Below, in pieces: positions 51,624 to 60,544 of a stretch of 64,000 bases of DNA. The number at the start of each line of letters is the position of its first letter. Position 1 is the stretch's first letter. The notes below the pieces were generated by a model. That model saw nothing but the letters and a program-made list of their open reading frames with translations. It was not told the DNA's origin and made no database searches. Origin of the DNA: Streptomyces resistomycificus (GTDB taxonomy: Bacteria > Actinomycetota > Actinomycetes > Streptomycetales > Streptomycetaceae); NCBI RefSeq assembly GCF_001514265.1, contig NZ_KQ948990.1, forward strand, positions 320,320-384,319, read 5' to 3'. The position numbers and the translations under genes were made by a program.

Positions 51624-52874
51624 TCAGCCCCGCCCCCGCTGCTCCCCCAGCGTCCCGCGCAACCGCTGTGCCCGCAGCACCAGTTCCAGTTCGAAGCGGC
51701 GGTCGGGGTCGTCGATCTCGGCGCCCCACAGCTCCCGGATCTGGCGGAGCCGGTAGCGCACCGTCTGGGGGTGGACGCCGAGGCGGGCCGCCACCTCCGG
51801 GGCTCCGCCCCTGGTCTCCAGCCACGCCAGTAACGTCTCCGCGAGGCGCCGGCCGTGGGTGGGGCCGCAGTGGGTCAGGGGGGCCAGGCAGCGCAGGGCG
51901 AGGTCGTCGATGAGTTCTTCGGGCTGGAGGAGGACCAGCGCCTCCGTGTGCTCGGTGCAGTACAGCACCTCACCGGACGGCAACAGCCCTCGCTCCATCA
52001 GCCGTACCGCCGCCTCCGCCCAGCGCAGCGACTTCGCCGCGTCGGCCAGCGGCACCGGCGGGCCGATCGCCCCCGACCATCCGGTCAGGGCACGGTGGAG
52101 CAGCTCCGACCGGCCGGCCGCGTCCGGTTCCGGGACGACCATGCGGGGCTGCTCGTACTCCATGTCGAGCAGCACCCCCTGCCCCACCGCGGGCGCCACC
52201 GCCTCCCGCGCCGGGCGCAGCAGTACGCCCACCGCGACCTTCCCGGGCAGCGGCCAGCCGATACGGGCGGCGCGTTCGGTGAGCGCCTCGGCGGGGTCGC
52301 CCCGGTGGTGTTCGACGAGCAGCAGTTCCATCAGTCGTCGTTGCAGCCTGAGCCGCTCGCCGGCCTGTCGCGCCGCCGCCTCCGCGTAGCCCCGTACGGA
52401 CTGGTCGACCAGGCCGTCCAGGTACTGGTAGCCGGCGTCCACCAGCTCGTACATCGCGGGTGGCGGGATCTCCACTCGCTGGCCGATCTCGGCGAAACGG
52501 CGCCAGGCCAGCCGTACGCCCATGCGGTAGATCGCCTGGAGGGAGTCGAGGCTGCGGCCGCCCAGTCCCTCGCCGCGGCCGAACTCCTGGAAGACGCCGG
52601 GCGGTACGGTCGGGCGGCCCGTCGAGTAGTCGGCGTGTTCCAGGTGCTGGACGAAGACCTCGATGGCGCGGCGGATGCCGATGAGAGCCATCGGCTCGCC
52701 CGACTCGTCGAGGACCTCGGGCAGATGGGGGTACTCGCGGCGGATCTCGCTGCGGATCTCCTCGGCGAGCGCGGGTGCCTCCGCCATGGCGATCGCCGCG
52801 AACTGACGGACCTTCAGGCGCGGCACGTCGTGCCAGGCCGAGCGGGAGGTGACGGTTGCCGGGCGGGCCGCCAC
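51624..52874 (-). CDS. PucR family transcriptional regulator (CdaR-like)
   Basis: A 416-residue regulator. The C-terminus has the PucR helix-turn-helix 'LGVHPQTVRYRLRQIRELWG' and 'RRFELELVLRAQRLR'. The N-terminal ~170 residues are helical ('EEIRSEIRREYPHLPEVLDE', 'RSLDSLQAIYRMGVRLAWRR') and the middle is a GGDEF-like fold without catalytic residues. Codon 348 (51831-51833) is TTA, suggesting late, bldA-dependent synthesis. GTG 52874 has GGGGAG upstream, which lies inside the end of the small gene 52878-53030, so the two are coupled. The target is unknown. Confidence 0.85.
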   Translation of the reverse strand: MAARPATVTSRSAWHDVPRLKVRQFAAIAMAEAPALAEEIRSEIRREYPHLPEVLDESGEPMALIGIRRAIEVFVQHLEHADYSTGRPTVPPGVFQEFGRGEGLGGRSLDSLQAIYRMGVRLAWRRFAEIGQRVEIPPPAMYELVDAGYQYLDGLVDQSVRGYAEAAARQAGERLRLQRRLMELLLVEHHRGDPAEALTERAARIGWPLPGKVAVGVLLRPAREAVAPAVGQGVLLDMEYEQPRMVVPEPDAAGRSELLHRALTGWSGAIGPPVPLADAAKSLRWAEAAVRLMERGLLPSGEVLYCTEHTEALVLLQPEELIDDLALRCLAPLTHCGPTHGRRLAETLLAWLETRGGAPEVAARLGVHPQTVRYRLRQIRELWGAEIDDPDRRFELELVLRAQRLRGTLGEQRGRG

Positions 52875-52877
52875 CGG

Positions 52878-53030
52878 TCAACTCCCCTGGCCCGTTTGCT
52901 CGTACGTGATCAAGGGTGTGTTGGGCTGGTCGGGCGTCGCTTCGAGCAGCGCGACGACACCGAGCGCCGCGCCCACGGCGAGGGCGGCGCCGAGCGCCAC
53001 GGCGAGGGCGGCGGCAAGCAGTCTGGACAT
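52878..53030 (-). CDS. Small single-span membrane protein (50 residues)
   Basis: A short gene reading 'MSRLLAAALAVALGAALAVG', then 'AALGVVALLEATPDQPNTPL', ending with a polar tail '...TYEQTGQGS'. It is one long hydrophobic helix with a short external tail, resembling DUF2613-type actinobacterial peptides. It stops 3 bp before the PucR gene, whose ribosome site lies in its last codons, which supports it being real. GAGG lies ~11 bases before ATG 53030. Function unknown. Confidence 0.6.
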   Translation of the reverse strand: MSRLLAAALAVALGAALAVGAALGVVALLEATPDQPNTPLITYEQTGQGS

Positions 53031-53165
53031 CGCAGGGTCAGCCTCTCTGTCCGGGATCCCGACCGGAATCCGTGCGGAATCCGTGCGAAGTCACCGGGCT
53101 CGTTCGGAGGTCACCCCACCCCGGGGCGTCCCACCCTGCCTGTCGAGCCCAGTGTCGACAAGACA

Positions 53166-53194
53166 TTGACACTCCGTCAAGAGGCGTTTACGGT
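53166..53194 (+). promoter_or_regulatory. Housekeeping-type promoter of the DUF3068 gene
   Basis: TTGACA (53166-53171), 17 bp, TACGGT (53189-53194), a near-consensus promoter about 55 bp before ATG 53250. It probably drives the DUF3068 gene and may also read into the envelope-glycan genes beyond. Confidence 0.75.
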
Positions 53195-53249
53195 CCTCGG
53201 CCCATAGAGCGGCCAGAACTCCGTCATCACACGCCCCTGGAGCGTCCGG

Positions 53250-54239
53250 ATGCGCCGTACAGCCTCTCCGATCTCTCTCATTCTGCTGGGACTCGGCACG
53301 TTTCTGCTGGTCCTGGCGCCTCTGCTCGCCTGGTACGTGGAGCCCCGGGCCGCCGTGAACCCCATCGACATCGACACCACCGCCGTCTACCGCGGCACCG
53401 GCAGCGTCTTCGACACCGAGCGCGTGAAAACCGTGCCCGACCAGCGGATCACCGTCACCCAGCGGGTGCGGGGCAACGTCGAGGCCAGTGAGCGCAGCGG
53501 CGACGCCGCGGTCTGGGACGTGACGACCACGGTCGACACGGACAAGTCGCTGCCGGCCGCCGATCCGCACGACGCGCTCGACTTCGTCCCGCACCGCTGG
53601 GTCATGGACCGGCGCACGACCGAGCCGGTGCACTGCTGCCGGGAGACCCCGTACATCGAGGGCGAGGCCTACCTGAAGTTCCCCTTTGACGTGCAGAAAC
53701 GCTCCTACCGCTGGTGGGACAACACCCTCGGCGGGACGATCACGATGAACTACCGGGGTACCGAGAAGGTCCAGGGGTACACGGGTTACCGGTTCACCGG
53801 CACGGTCCCGCCCTCGAAGGTCGGCACCCGCCTGGTGCCGGGCACCATCGTCGACCAGCCGCAGCGGCCGCAGGTGCTGGCCGAGGAGTGGTACTCCAAC
53901 CACGGGATCGAGCTGGTCGTCGACCAGGCCACCGGCCGGGTGATCTACGCGCAGACGGGCCCGAGGCGGACCCTGCGGGCGCCCGGCGCGGACGAGGACG
54001 CGGCCGTGCTGCTGGACAGCCGGAAGATCGCGTTCACCACCGCGACGCAGAAGGAGGCGGTGCGGCAGGCCGAGAAGGACAGCGGTCAACTGCGCGCGGT
54101 GGGCAGGACGGTACCGATCGGTGCCGCTGTGGCCGGATTCGTCCTGGCGGTCGTGGGGGGTGTTTTGGTGGCTCGAGGACGCAGGCGTCCCGAATCCGAG
54201 GAAACACCCGATACGCCCAGGGTTCCTCTCACGATGTGA
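53250..54239 (+). CDS. DUF3068 (PorA-like) membrane-anchored protein
   Basis: A 329-residue protein with an N-terminal membrane helix ('ISLILLGLGTFLLVLAPLLA'), a ~260-residue extracellular beta-rich domain ('AAVNPIDIDTTAVYRGTGSV', 'GYTGYRFTGTVPPSK', 'EEWYSNHGIELVVDQATGRV') and a C-terminal helix ('IGAAVAGFVLAVVGGVLVAR') followed by a charged tail. This is the DUF3068 family, also called PorA-like, found in actinobacteria including mycobacteria; its function is unknown. It has a good promoter and stands at the head of an envelope-glycan locus. Confidence 0.8.
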   Translation: MRRTASPISLILLGLGTFLLVLAPLLAWYVEPRAAVNPIDIDTTAVYRGTGSVFDTERVKTVPDQRITVTQRVRGNVEASERSGDAAVWDVTTTVDTDKSLPAADPHDALDFVPHRWVMDRRTTEPVHCCRETPYIEGEAYLKFPFDVQKRSYRWWDNTLGGTITMNYRGTEKVQGYTGYRFTGTVPPSKVGTRLVPGTIVDQPQRPQVLAEEWYSNHGIELVVDQATGRVIYAQTGPRRTLRAPGADEDAAVLLDSRKIAFTTATQKEAVRQAEKDSGQLRAVGRTVPIGAAVAGFVLAVVGGVLVARGRRRPESEETPDTPRVPLTM

Positions 54240-54435
54240 TGCGACGTCAGCTCCAACAAAGCCGGAAATTGTCACTTCCGTGAGTAGCCGTGGCGAACGG
54301 CTGGGCGAAAACTGTCCACCCCACCCCAGCACAGTCCGTCCACACCCACCTCGCAAGTAGCCCTCAGATTCCCCACAGGAACACAAACCCTCTTCCCCCA
54401 CGCTGAGTTCCGCACCCTGACGAGTTGGAGCACCC

Positions 54436-55590
54436 ATGCCCCAGCACGTGCCGTCCTCGCTGCGTGCCGCGTTCCCCACGGCGCCGCAGCACCCCCCGGC
54501 GCACCCCCCACCCCCGCGCCGAATCGTCTTCCTTGCCCATCGAGATCTGGACAACCCGGCCGCCGGCGGCTCCGAGCTGCTGGTGGACCGGCTCGCCGAC
54601 GGACTGACCCGGCTCGGTCACCAGGTGACCCTGCTGTGCGGAGGGCCCGCCTCGTACCGGGACTACCGGGTCGTGTCGGCCGGCGGCGAGTTCGGCCACT
54701 ATCTGCGCGCCCGTTCGGCCTTCACCCGCCAGGTCGGCGACTGCGACCTGCTGGTCGAGGTGTGCAACGGCATGCCGTACCTGGCCCCCCTCTGGCACCG
54801 CGGCCCCACCCTGTGCCTGGTCAACCACGTCCACACGGACCTGTGGAAGATGCGGTTCGGCGGGGCGCTGACCCCGGCCGCACGCATCGGCCGAAGACTC
54901 GAGCACTGGGCGCTGGCCGGTTCCGCGCAGCACCGGGGCCTGCTGGTGGCCGTCTCCCCCTCGACGGCTCACGCGCTGCGCGCGATCGGCGTCGAACGCG
55001 ACCGCATCCGGGTCGTGCACAACGGCGTCGAGGAACCCGGCCCGCGGGCCGACCGTTCGCCCGACCCGCTGTTCGTCGCGGTGGGCCGGCTCGTCGAGTA
55101 CAAGCGGATCGATCTGCTGCTGAGGCTGTGGGAGCGGGTGCGGCCGGTCACCGGCGGCCGGCTGCTGATCGTCGGCGACGGGCCCGAACGCGGACGTCTC
55201 GAGCAACTCGCCGGCCCTGGCGTGGAGTTCACCGGTCATGTCACCGAGGCGGAGAAACACCGCCTGCTGTGCGCGGCCTGGCTGCTGCTGCATCCCTCCG
55301 CGGTGGAGGGGTGGGGCCTGGTCGTCACCGAGGCGGCCGCCCGCCAGACCCCGTCGATCGCCTTCGACGTGCCCGGCCTGCGCGACTCCGTGGTGGACGG
55401 CGAGACCGGCGTCCTCGCCCACGGTGAGTCCTCCTTCGCGGCGGCCTGGTGCACGCTGGCCCTGTCGGGACACCGCCGGGAGCTGATGGGCAAGGCGGCC
55501 CGGGACCGTGCGGCGCGCTACCGCTGGGACCGTACGGTGAGGCAGTTCCGCGCGGTGGCCGCCGAGGCGGTTCGGAGCTGGCCGCCGTGA
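54436..55590 (+). CDS. Glycosyltransferase family 4
   Basis: A 384-residue GT4 (GT-B fold) enzyme. After a Pro-rich N-terminus, donor and acceptor domains show 'RIVFLAHRDLDNPAAGGSEL', 'LLVAVSPSTAHALRAIGVER', 'IRVVHNGVEE', 'FVAVGRLVEYKRIDLLLRLW', 'LLIVGDGPERGRLEQLA' and the retaining-GT4 motif region 'LLHPSAVEGWGLVVTEAAAR' with the catalytic Glu pair. GGAG precedes ATG 54436. It is coupled to the next methyltransferase gene by GTGA. It probably transfers a sugar to an envelope lipid or polysaccharide precursor on the cytoplasmic side. Confidence 0.88.
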   Translation: MPQHVPSSLRAAFPTAPQHPPAHPPPPRRIVFLAHRDLDNPAAGGSELLVDRLADGLTRLGHQVTLLCGGPASYRDYRVVSAGGEFGHYLRARSAFTRQVGDCDLLVEVCNGMPYLAPLWHRGPTLCLVNHVHTDLWKMRFGGALTPAARIGRRLEHWALAGSAQHRGLLVAVSPSTAHALRAIGVERDRIRVVHNGVEEPGPRADRSPDPLFVAVGRLVEYKRIDLLLRLWERVRPVTGGRLLIVGDGPERGRLEQLAGPGVEFTGHVTEAEKHRLLCAAWLLLHPSAVEGWGLVVTEAAARQTPSIAFDVPGLRDSVVDGETGVLAHGESSFAAAWCTLALSGHRRELMGKAARDRAARYRWDRTVRQFRAVAAEAVRSWPP

Positions 55591-56345
55591 CCCGTATCGA
55601 AGACCCTTCGACGCGCCGCCCGAAGGATCCCTCGTTCCGGCGCTCGCTCGCCCTCTTCCGTGCCTTCCTGCACGAGCAGGACGACCCGGACTCCTGCTAC
55701 TCGCTGCTCGCCCGGGACGCCGTAAACCAGGTCGAGGCCTACGACGGTCCGGTCGCCGGCCGCACGGTCGTGGACGTCGGCGGCGGCAGCGGCCACTTCA
55801 CCGCGGAGTTCCGGCGCCGCGGCGCCCAGGCCCACCTCTTCGAACCGGACGTACGGGAGCTGGGCGAGACCCCGCCCGACGGGACGGTGGTCGCGGACGG
55901 GTACCTGCTGCCGCTGTACGACGGGGTCGCGGACGTCACCTTCTCCTCCAACGTCCTCGAGCACGTGGCCGATCCGCAGACCTTCATCAGCGAGCTGGTG
56001 CGGGTGACCCGGCCCGACGGGCTGATCTACGTGTCGTTCACCAACTGGCTGTCCCCGTGGGGCGGTCACGAGTGGGCGCCCTGGCACTACCTGGGTGCCG
56101 AGCGGGCCCGCGCCCGCTACCGGCGCCGTACCGGAAGGGCCGCCAAGCACACCCTCGGCGAGAACCTGTTCGCCGTGCACATCGGCCCGACCCTGCGGCA
56201 GGTGCGCGCCCGTGACGACGTCAAGGTCGTCTCGGCGCGCTCCCGCTACTGGCCGTTCCTCGCGGAGACCGTCGTCAGAGCACCCGGGATCCGCGAGGTG
56301 GCCACCTGGAACCTCCTCCTCATCCTCCGGCGGTGTCCACCATGA
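55587..56345 (+). CDS. SAM-dependent methyltransferase (envelope locus, copy 1)
   Basis: A 252-residue class I methyltransferase: SAM loop 'TVVDVGGGSGHFTAEFRRRG', 'AHLFEPDVRELGETPPDGTV', 'TFSSNVLEHVADPQTFISEL' and 'YVSFTNWLSPWGGHEWAPWH'. GTG 55587 overlaps the GT4 stop (GTGA) and its stop overlaps the AftD-like start (ATGA). The Trp-rich motif near residue 150 recalls methyltransferases beside GT4 genes in mycobacterial envelope loci. It probably methylates a sugar or lipid carrier-linked intermediate. Confidence 0.85.
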   Translation: MTRIEDPSTRRPKDPSFRRSLALFRAFLHEQDDPDSCYSLLARDAVNQVEAYDGPVAGRTVVDVGGGSGHFTAEFRRRGAQAHLFEPDVRELGETPPDGTVVADGYLLPLYDGVADVTFSSNVLEHVADPQTFISELVRVTRPDGLIYVSFTNWLSPWGGHEWAPWHYLGAERARARYRRRTGRAAKHTLGENLFAVHIGPTLRQVRARDDVKVVSARSRYWPFLAETVVRAPGIREVATWNLLLILRRCPP

Positions 56346-59300
56346 CGACGTCCACGGTCCAGGCCCCTCCTCCGGCGGCCGTCCCCACCACCGCGATGAT
56401 GTCGGGCCCCCCGGAGGGCCCGTCGTCGCGGCGCTGGCTGCTGGGGTTCTGGGCCGTGGTGTTCGTGCTGTTCCTGGCGGTCCGCCCGGGCCGCCAGACC
56501 TTCGACACCAAGCTCGGCGTCACCACCGACCCGGGCCGCTTCCTCGCCGACCTGGGCCAGTTGTGGCACGACCAGGGCTCGTTCGGCGGGATCCAGGACC
56601 AGTACGTCGGTTATGTGTGGCCGATGCTGCCGTTCTACTGGCTGGGCCACGCCGTGCAGTTGCCGGTGTGGCTGGTGGAGCGGCTGTGGCTGTCGCTGGT
56701 CGTGTCGGTGGCCTTCTGGGGTGCGCTACGGCTCACCGAGAGGCTGCGCATCGGCAGTGTGCCGTCCCGGCTGCTCGCCTCGGTGGCGTACGCGCTGTGG
56801 CCGGTGTTCACGATCGTCGTCGGTTCGACGTCGGCGGCCGCGCTGCCCGGCGCCTTCCTCCCGTGGGTCCTGCTGCCGCTCGCCGACGAGCGCTACAGCG
56901 CCCGGGTCGCCGCCCTGCGCTCGGCGCTGGTCGTCCCGTTCATGGGCGGCGTCAACGCGGCCTCGACGCTGGCCGCCCTCCTCCCGGCCGGCCTCTACCT
57001 GCTCTCCCGTCCGCCCGGCCCGAGGCAGCGCAAACTGATCGCCTGGTGGGCGCCCGGTGTGCTGCTGGCGACCGCCTGGTGGTGGATCCCGCTGCTGCTG
57101 CTCGGCTTCCACGGCGAGAACTTCCTTCCCTACGTGGAGAGTTCGCAGACCACCACCGAGACCATGTCGGCGACGGAGGCGCTGCGCGGGGCCGGCAACT
57201 GGGTCGCCTACCTGCATCTGGTGGAGGCCTGGCTGCCGGCGGGCTGGACGGTGGCGTCCTCGGTGGTCGTGATCCTCTGCTCGGCGTTCGCGGCCGGGCT
57301 GGGGCTGGCCGGGCTGGCCCGGCGGGACCTGCCGGAGCGGCGCTGGCTGGTGCTGACCGCGGTGACGGCCGTACTGATCCTGCTCGCCGGGTACGGCGGC
57401 CCGTTCGGCGCGCCCTTCCACGGCACGGTGCAGGACTGGCTGAACGGCCCTCTCGCACCCTTCCGCAACATCTACAAGTTCCAGGTGGGGCTCGCCCTCG
57501 CCCTGGTCCTCGGCATCGCCCACCTGGTGGGCACGGCCGCCGAGACGCGCGGCGCCCGCCGGGTACGGGGCCGGCGTCTCGCCCCGCTGGTCGCCGCCGT
57601 GCTGATCCTGCCCGGGCTGCTGTGGCCGTACCTCAACGGCTCGATCCTCAACCCGGGTTCCTTCCAGGAGCTCCCCAAGTACTGGCACACCACGGCCGAC
57701 TGGCTGGAGAAGTACTCGCCCGACTCGCGCGCCCTGGTCGTCCCCGCCACCGCGCACGGCATCTACACCTGGGGCTCCCCCATCGACCAGCCCCTCGACG
57801 TGCTCGCCGAGTCCCGGTGGGCCCAGCGCGACTACGTGCCCTTCGGCACCGCCGGAAACCGGCGCGCCATGGACGCGGTGGAGGAGGCGCTGCTGACCGG
57901 CGGGGAGGTCCCGGGGCTGGCCGACTACCTGAGCCGGGCGGGCGTGTACTACGTCGTCGTCCGCAACGACCTCGACCCCGACCAGATCGGGTACGTCCCC
58001 GGCACGACGGTGAAGCGGACCCTGGAACAGTCCGGCTACGAGCGGGTGACGGGCATCGGCCCGGTCATGACCGGCGGCCGGATCGCGCCCGACACCCCGC
58101 TCCAGGTCGAGGGCCTGTACCCGAGGCAGCGGGCGGTGGAGATCTACCGGCCGGCGAGCGAGGAGGTGCCGCGGCCCGGGCAGGCCGGGCTGACGCCGGT
58201 CGCCGACACGGCGGTGGTGTCCGGCGGCCCGGAGGCGCTGCTGCCGCTGGCGGCCGGACTGCGGGGCCGGGCGACCGTCCTGACCGGCGACAACCATCCC
58301 GGGCTCGGCACCCCGCCGCTGCAGATCGTCGGTGACGGACTGCGCCGCGCGGACACCCGCTTCGGTCTGGTCAACGCCAACACCTCGTACACGTACACCC
58401 GCGACGAGCGCAACGCGTCCGGCGCCGCGCAGGACGCCGGCGACAAGCCGCACCAGATCCTGCCGACCACGGGCCTGGACCATCAGACGGTCGCCGAACT
58501 GCGGGGCGCCGAAGCGGTCACCGCGTCCTCCTACGGCAACTGGCTCTTCCACCTTCCGCAGTTCGACCCGGTGAACGCCTTCGACGGCAACCCGGCGACG
58601 GCGTGGACGGAGGGCGTGGCGGGCTCGCCGAACGGCCAGTGGCTGCGGATCGACTTCACCGGCTCCCGCGACCTGCCGTCGTCCTTCAAGGTCACCCCGT
58701 TGCCGCAGGAGAGCGTGCGGTCGGCGCCGACCCGGGTGCGGGTGGAGACGGAGAGGGGGGCGGCGACCAGCTTCCTGCGTCCCGACGGCTCGACGCAGCG
58801 CGTCAAGGCGCCGAAGGGCACGTCGAGCTGGATGAAGCTGACGATCACCGACTCGGTGGCCCGCCGGACCGGACTCGCCGGCGCCGGCTTCTCCGAGATC
58901 GACCTGCCGGACGTCCAGGTGACCCGTCTGCTCCGGCTGCCCACCGACGCGGGCGACAGCGACGCCTCGGCCGAGGTCGTCTCCCTGCACCGCACCGCCG
59001 ACCCGGCCGGGTTCTCCCCGACGGGCACCGAGGCGGGCCTGCACCGCCGCTTCTCCACGGCGACGGCGGGGACGTACGAGGTGAAGGCGAGCGCGGTCCC
59101 GGTCACGGGTGAGGAACTCGACCGGCTGCTGTACGAGATCGCGCCCGACCAGGCCGGCCGCATCACCGCGACCGCCGACTCCACGGCCGCCCTCGGCGCC
59201 GGGCTGTCGGCGCGCAACCTGACCGACGGCGACCTGACGACCGCGTGGATCGCGGGCGACCGCCCCACCATCCATCTGCGCTGGCCCGACAAACAGCCGG

Positions 59301-60544
59301 TCGGCGAGATCGTGCTGCCCGCCGCGGGCGGCCTGTCCACCCGCCCCACCGAGGTCGACATCTCCTCCCCGGACGGCGCGGTGATCGCCGGCGTCGACGA
59401 GAACGGCTGGGTGCGCTTCCCGCCGATCACCACGGACCGTCTCGACATCACCATCACGAAGACGGCCGCGCTGACCCTGCACAACCCGGTCGCCGACGAG
59501 GACCTCCAACTGCCGGTCGGCCTCACCGAGGCGTACCTGCCGGGGCTCGACCGCTACCGCACCCCCCAGCCGAAGGAGACCCGTGCCTTCTCGCTGCCGT
59601 GCGGGAAGGGGCCGGTGCTGGCGGTCGACGGCGAGTTGTACCGGACAAGCGTGAAGGGCACGGTCCGGGACCTGACCGAACGCCGGTCGGTTGACGTGAC
59701 GCTCTGTCAGTCGGAGGGCTCCGGGAACGAGTTGGAGCTGGCGGCGGGCTCGCACCGGGTCGAGGGCGGTGACGCGGGCCCGCTCGCGCTGACCGACGTG
59801 ACCCTCACCCGGGGCACGGTCAACGAGCCGACGCCGGTCGGGCGTGACCTGTCCATCCGGGACTGGCTGGGTGACCGGCGCGCGGTGTCGGTCGGCTCGG
59901 GCGCGGCGTCCTACCTCACGACGTACGAGAACTACAACGACGGCTGGAAGGCCACGCTGAACGGCAGGGAGCTGTCGTCGGTTCGGCTGGACGGCTGGCA
60001 GCAGGGCTGGCGGATCCCGGCCGGGGCAGGTGGCACCGTAAAGCTGTCCTACGAGCCGTCGACGGTCTACGACGCCGGGCTGATCGGCAGCGGAGTGGCA
60101 CTGGCCGCCCTGCTGGGCCTGGTCCTGTGGCGGCGCCACGCCCCCAACCCCGACGACCCGCAGCCGTTGCCGCCGCTGCCCGGTCCGTGGCTCGGCACGG
60201 TCGCGCTGACGCTGGTGGGCGCGGTGATCGCCGGCTGGCTCGCGCTGCTGGTCCCGGCGCTGGCGCTGCTGGCGTACCGACGGCACGCACTCCTCGTACC
60301 GATCGCGTTCGCGGCCCTCGCGGGAGCGGGCATCGCGGCGGCGGTGGGCGCGGGCGAGCCGGTGGGCGCGGAGCAGGGCGCGTACGGGCGGGCGGCCCAA
60401 CTGCTGGCGCTGATCGGGTTGTTCGCGGGCCTGGTGAGCGTGTGGGAGCGCGACGACAGGCGTGAGCCGCCGCCGGATTCACAGGCGCCGACGCGGCACC
60501 TGCCGCCGGTCGAAGCGGACAAGGGGAGGGGCGAACCCGCATGA
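56342..60544 (+). CDS. AftD-like alpha-(1->3)-arabinofuranosyltransferase (GT-C, DUF3367)
   Basis: A 1400-residue integral membrane glycosyltransferase, about the length of mycobacterial AftD. The first ~430 residues hold many membrane helices ('RRWLLGFWAVVFVLFLAVRP', 'LWLSLVVSVAFWGALRLTER', 'LLATAWWWIPLLLLGFHGEN', 'LGLAGLARRDL') with an acidic GT-C loop 'TFDTKLGVTTDPGRFLADLG'. A ~850-residue extracytoplasmic part follows, including discoidin/F5-8-type carbohydrate-binding modules ('ASSYGNWLFHLPQFDPVNAF', 'GQWLRIDFTGSRDLPSSFKV') and ends in three to four more helices. AftD adds arabinofuranose from a polyprenyl donor. Streptomyces lack arabinogalactan, so the acceptor is unknown. Confidence 0.85.
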   Translation: MTTSTVQAPPPAAVPTTAMMSGPPEGPSSRRWLLGFWAVVFVLFLAVRPGRQTFDTKLGVTTDPGRFLADLGQLWHDQGSFGGIQDQYVGYVWPMLPFYWLGHAVQLPVWLVERLWLSLVVSVAFWGALRLTERLRIGSVPSRLLASVAYALWPVFTIVVGSTSAAALPGAFLPWVLLPLADERYSARVAALRSALVVPFMGGVNAASTLAALLPAGLYLLSRPPGPRQRKLIAWWAPGVLLATAWWWIPLLLLGFHGENFLPYVESSQTTTETMSATEALRGAGNWVAYLHLVEAWLPAGWTVASSVVVILCSAFAAGLGLAGLARRDLPERRWLVLTAVTAVLILLAGYGGPFGAPFHGTVQDWLNGPLAPFRNIYKFQVGLALALVLGIAHLVGTAAETRGARRVRGRRLAPLVAAVLILPGLLWPYLNGSILNPGSFQELPKYWHTTADWLEKYSPDSRALVVPATAHGIYTWGSPIDQPLDVLAESRWAQRDYVPFGTAGNRRAMDAVEEALLTGGEVPGLADYLSRAGVYYVVVRNDLDPDQIGYVPGTTVKRTLEQSGYERVTGIGPVMTGGRIAPDTPLQVEGLYPRQRAVEIYRPASEEVPRPGQAGLTPVADTAVVSGGPEALLPLAAGLRGRATVLTGDNHPGLGTPPLQIVGDGLRRADTRFGLVNANTSYTYTRDERNASGAAQDAGDKPHQILPTTGLDHQTVAELRGAEAVTASSYGNWLFHLPQFDPVNAFDGNPATAWTEGVAGSPNGQWLRIDFTGSRDLPSSFKVTPLPQESVRSAPTRVRVETERGAATSFLRPDGSTQRVKAPKGTSSWMKLTITDSVARRTGLAGAGFSEIDLPDVQVTRLLRLPTDAGDSDASAEVVSLHRTADPAGFSPTGTEAGLHRRFSTATAGTYEVKASAVPVTGEELDRLLYEIAPDQAGRITATADSTAALGAGLSARNLTDGDLTTAWIAGDRPTIHLRWPDKQPVGEIVLPAAGGLSTRPTEVDISSPDGAVIAGVDENGWVRFPPITTDRLDITITKTAALTLHNPVADEDLQLPVGLTEAYLPGLDRYRTPQPKETRAFSLPCGKGPVLAVDGELYRTSVKGTVRDLTERRSVDVTLCQSEGSGNELELAAGSHRVEGGDAGPLALTDVTLTRGTVNEPTPVGRDLSIRDWLGDRRAVSVGSGAASYLTTYENYNDGWKATLNGRELSSVRLDGWQQGWRIPAGAGGTVKLSYEPSTVYDAGLIGSGVALAALLGLVLWRRHAPNPDDPQPLPPLPGPWLGTVALTLVGAVIAGWLALLVPALALLAYRRHALLVPIAFAALAGAGIAAAVGAGEPVGAEQGAYGRAAQLLALIGLFAGLVSVWERDDRREPPPDSQAPTRHLPPVEADKGRGEPA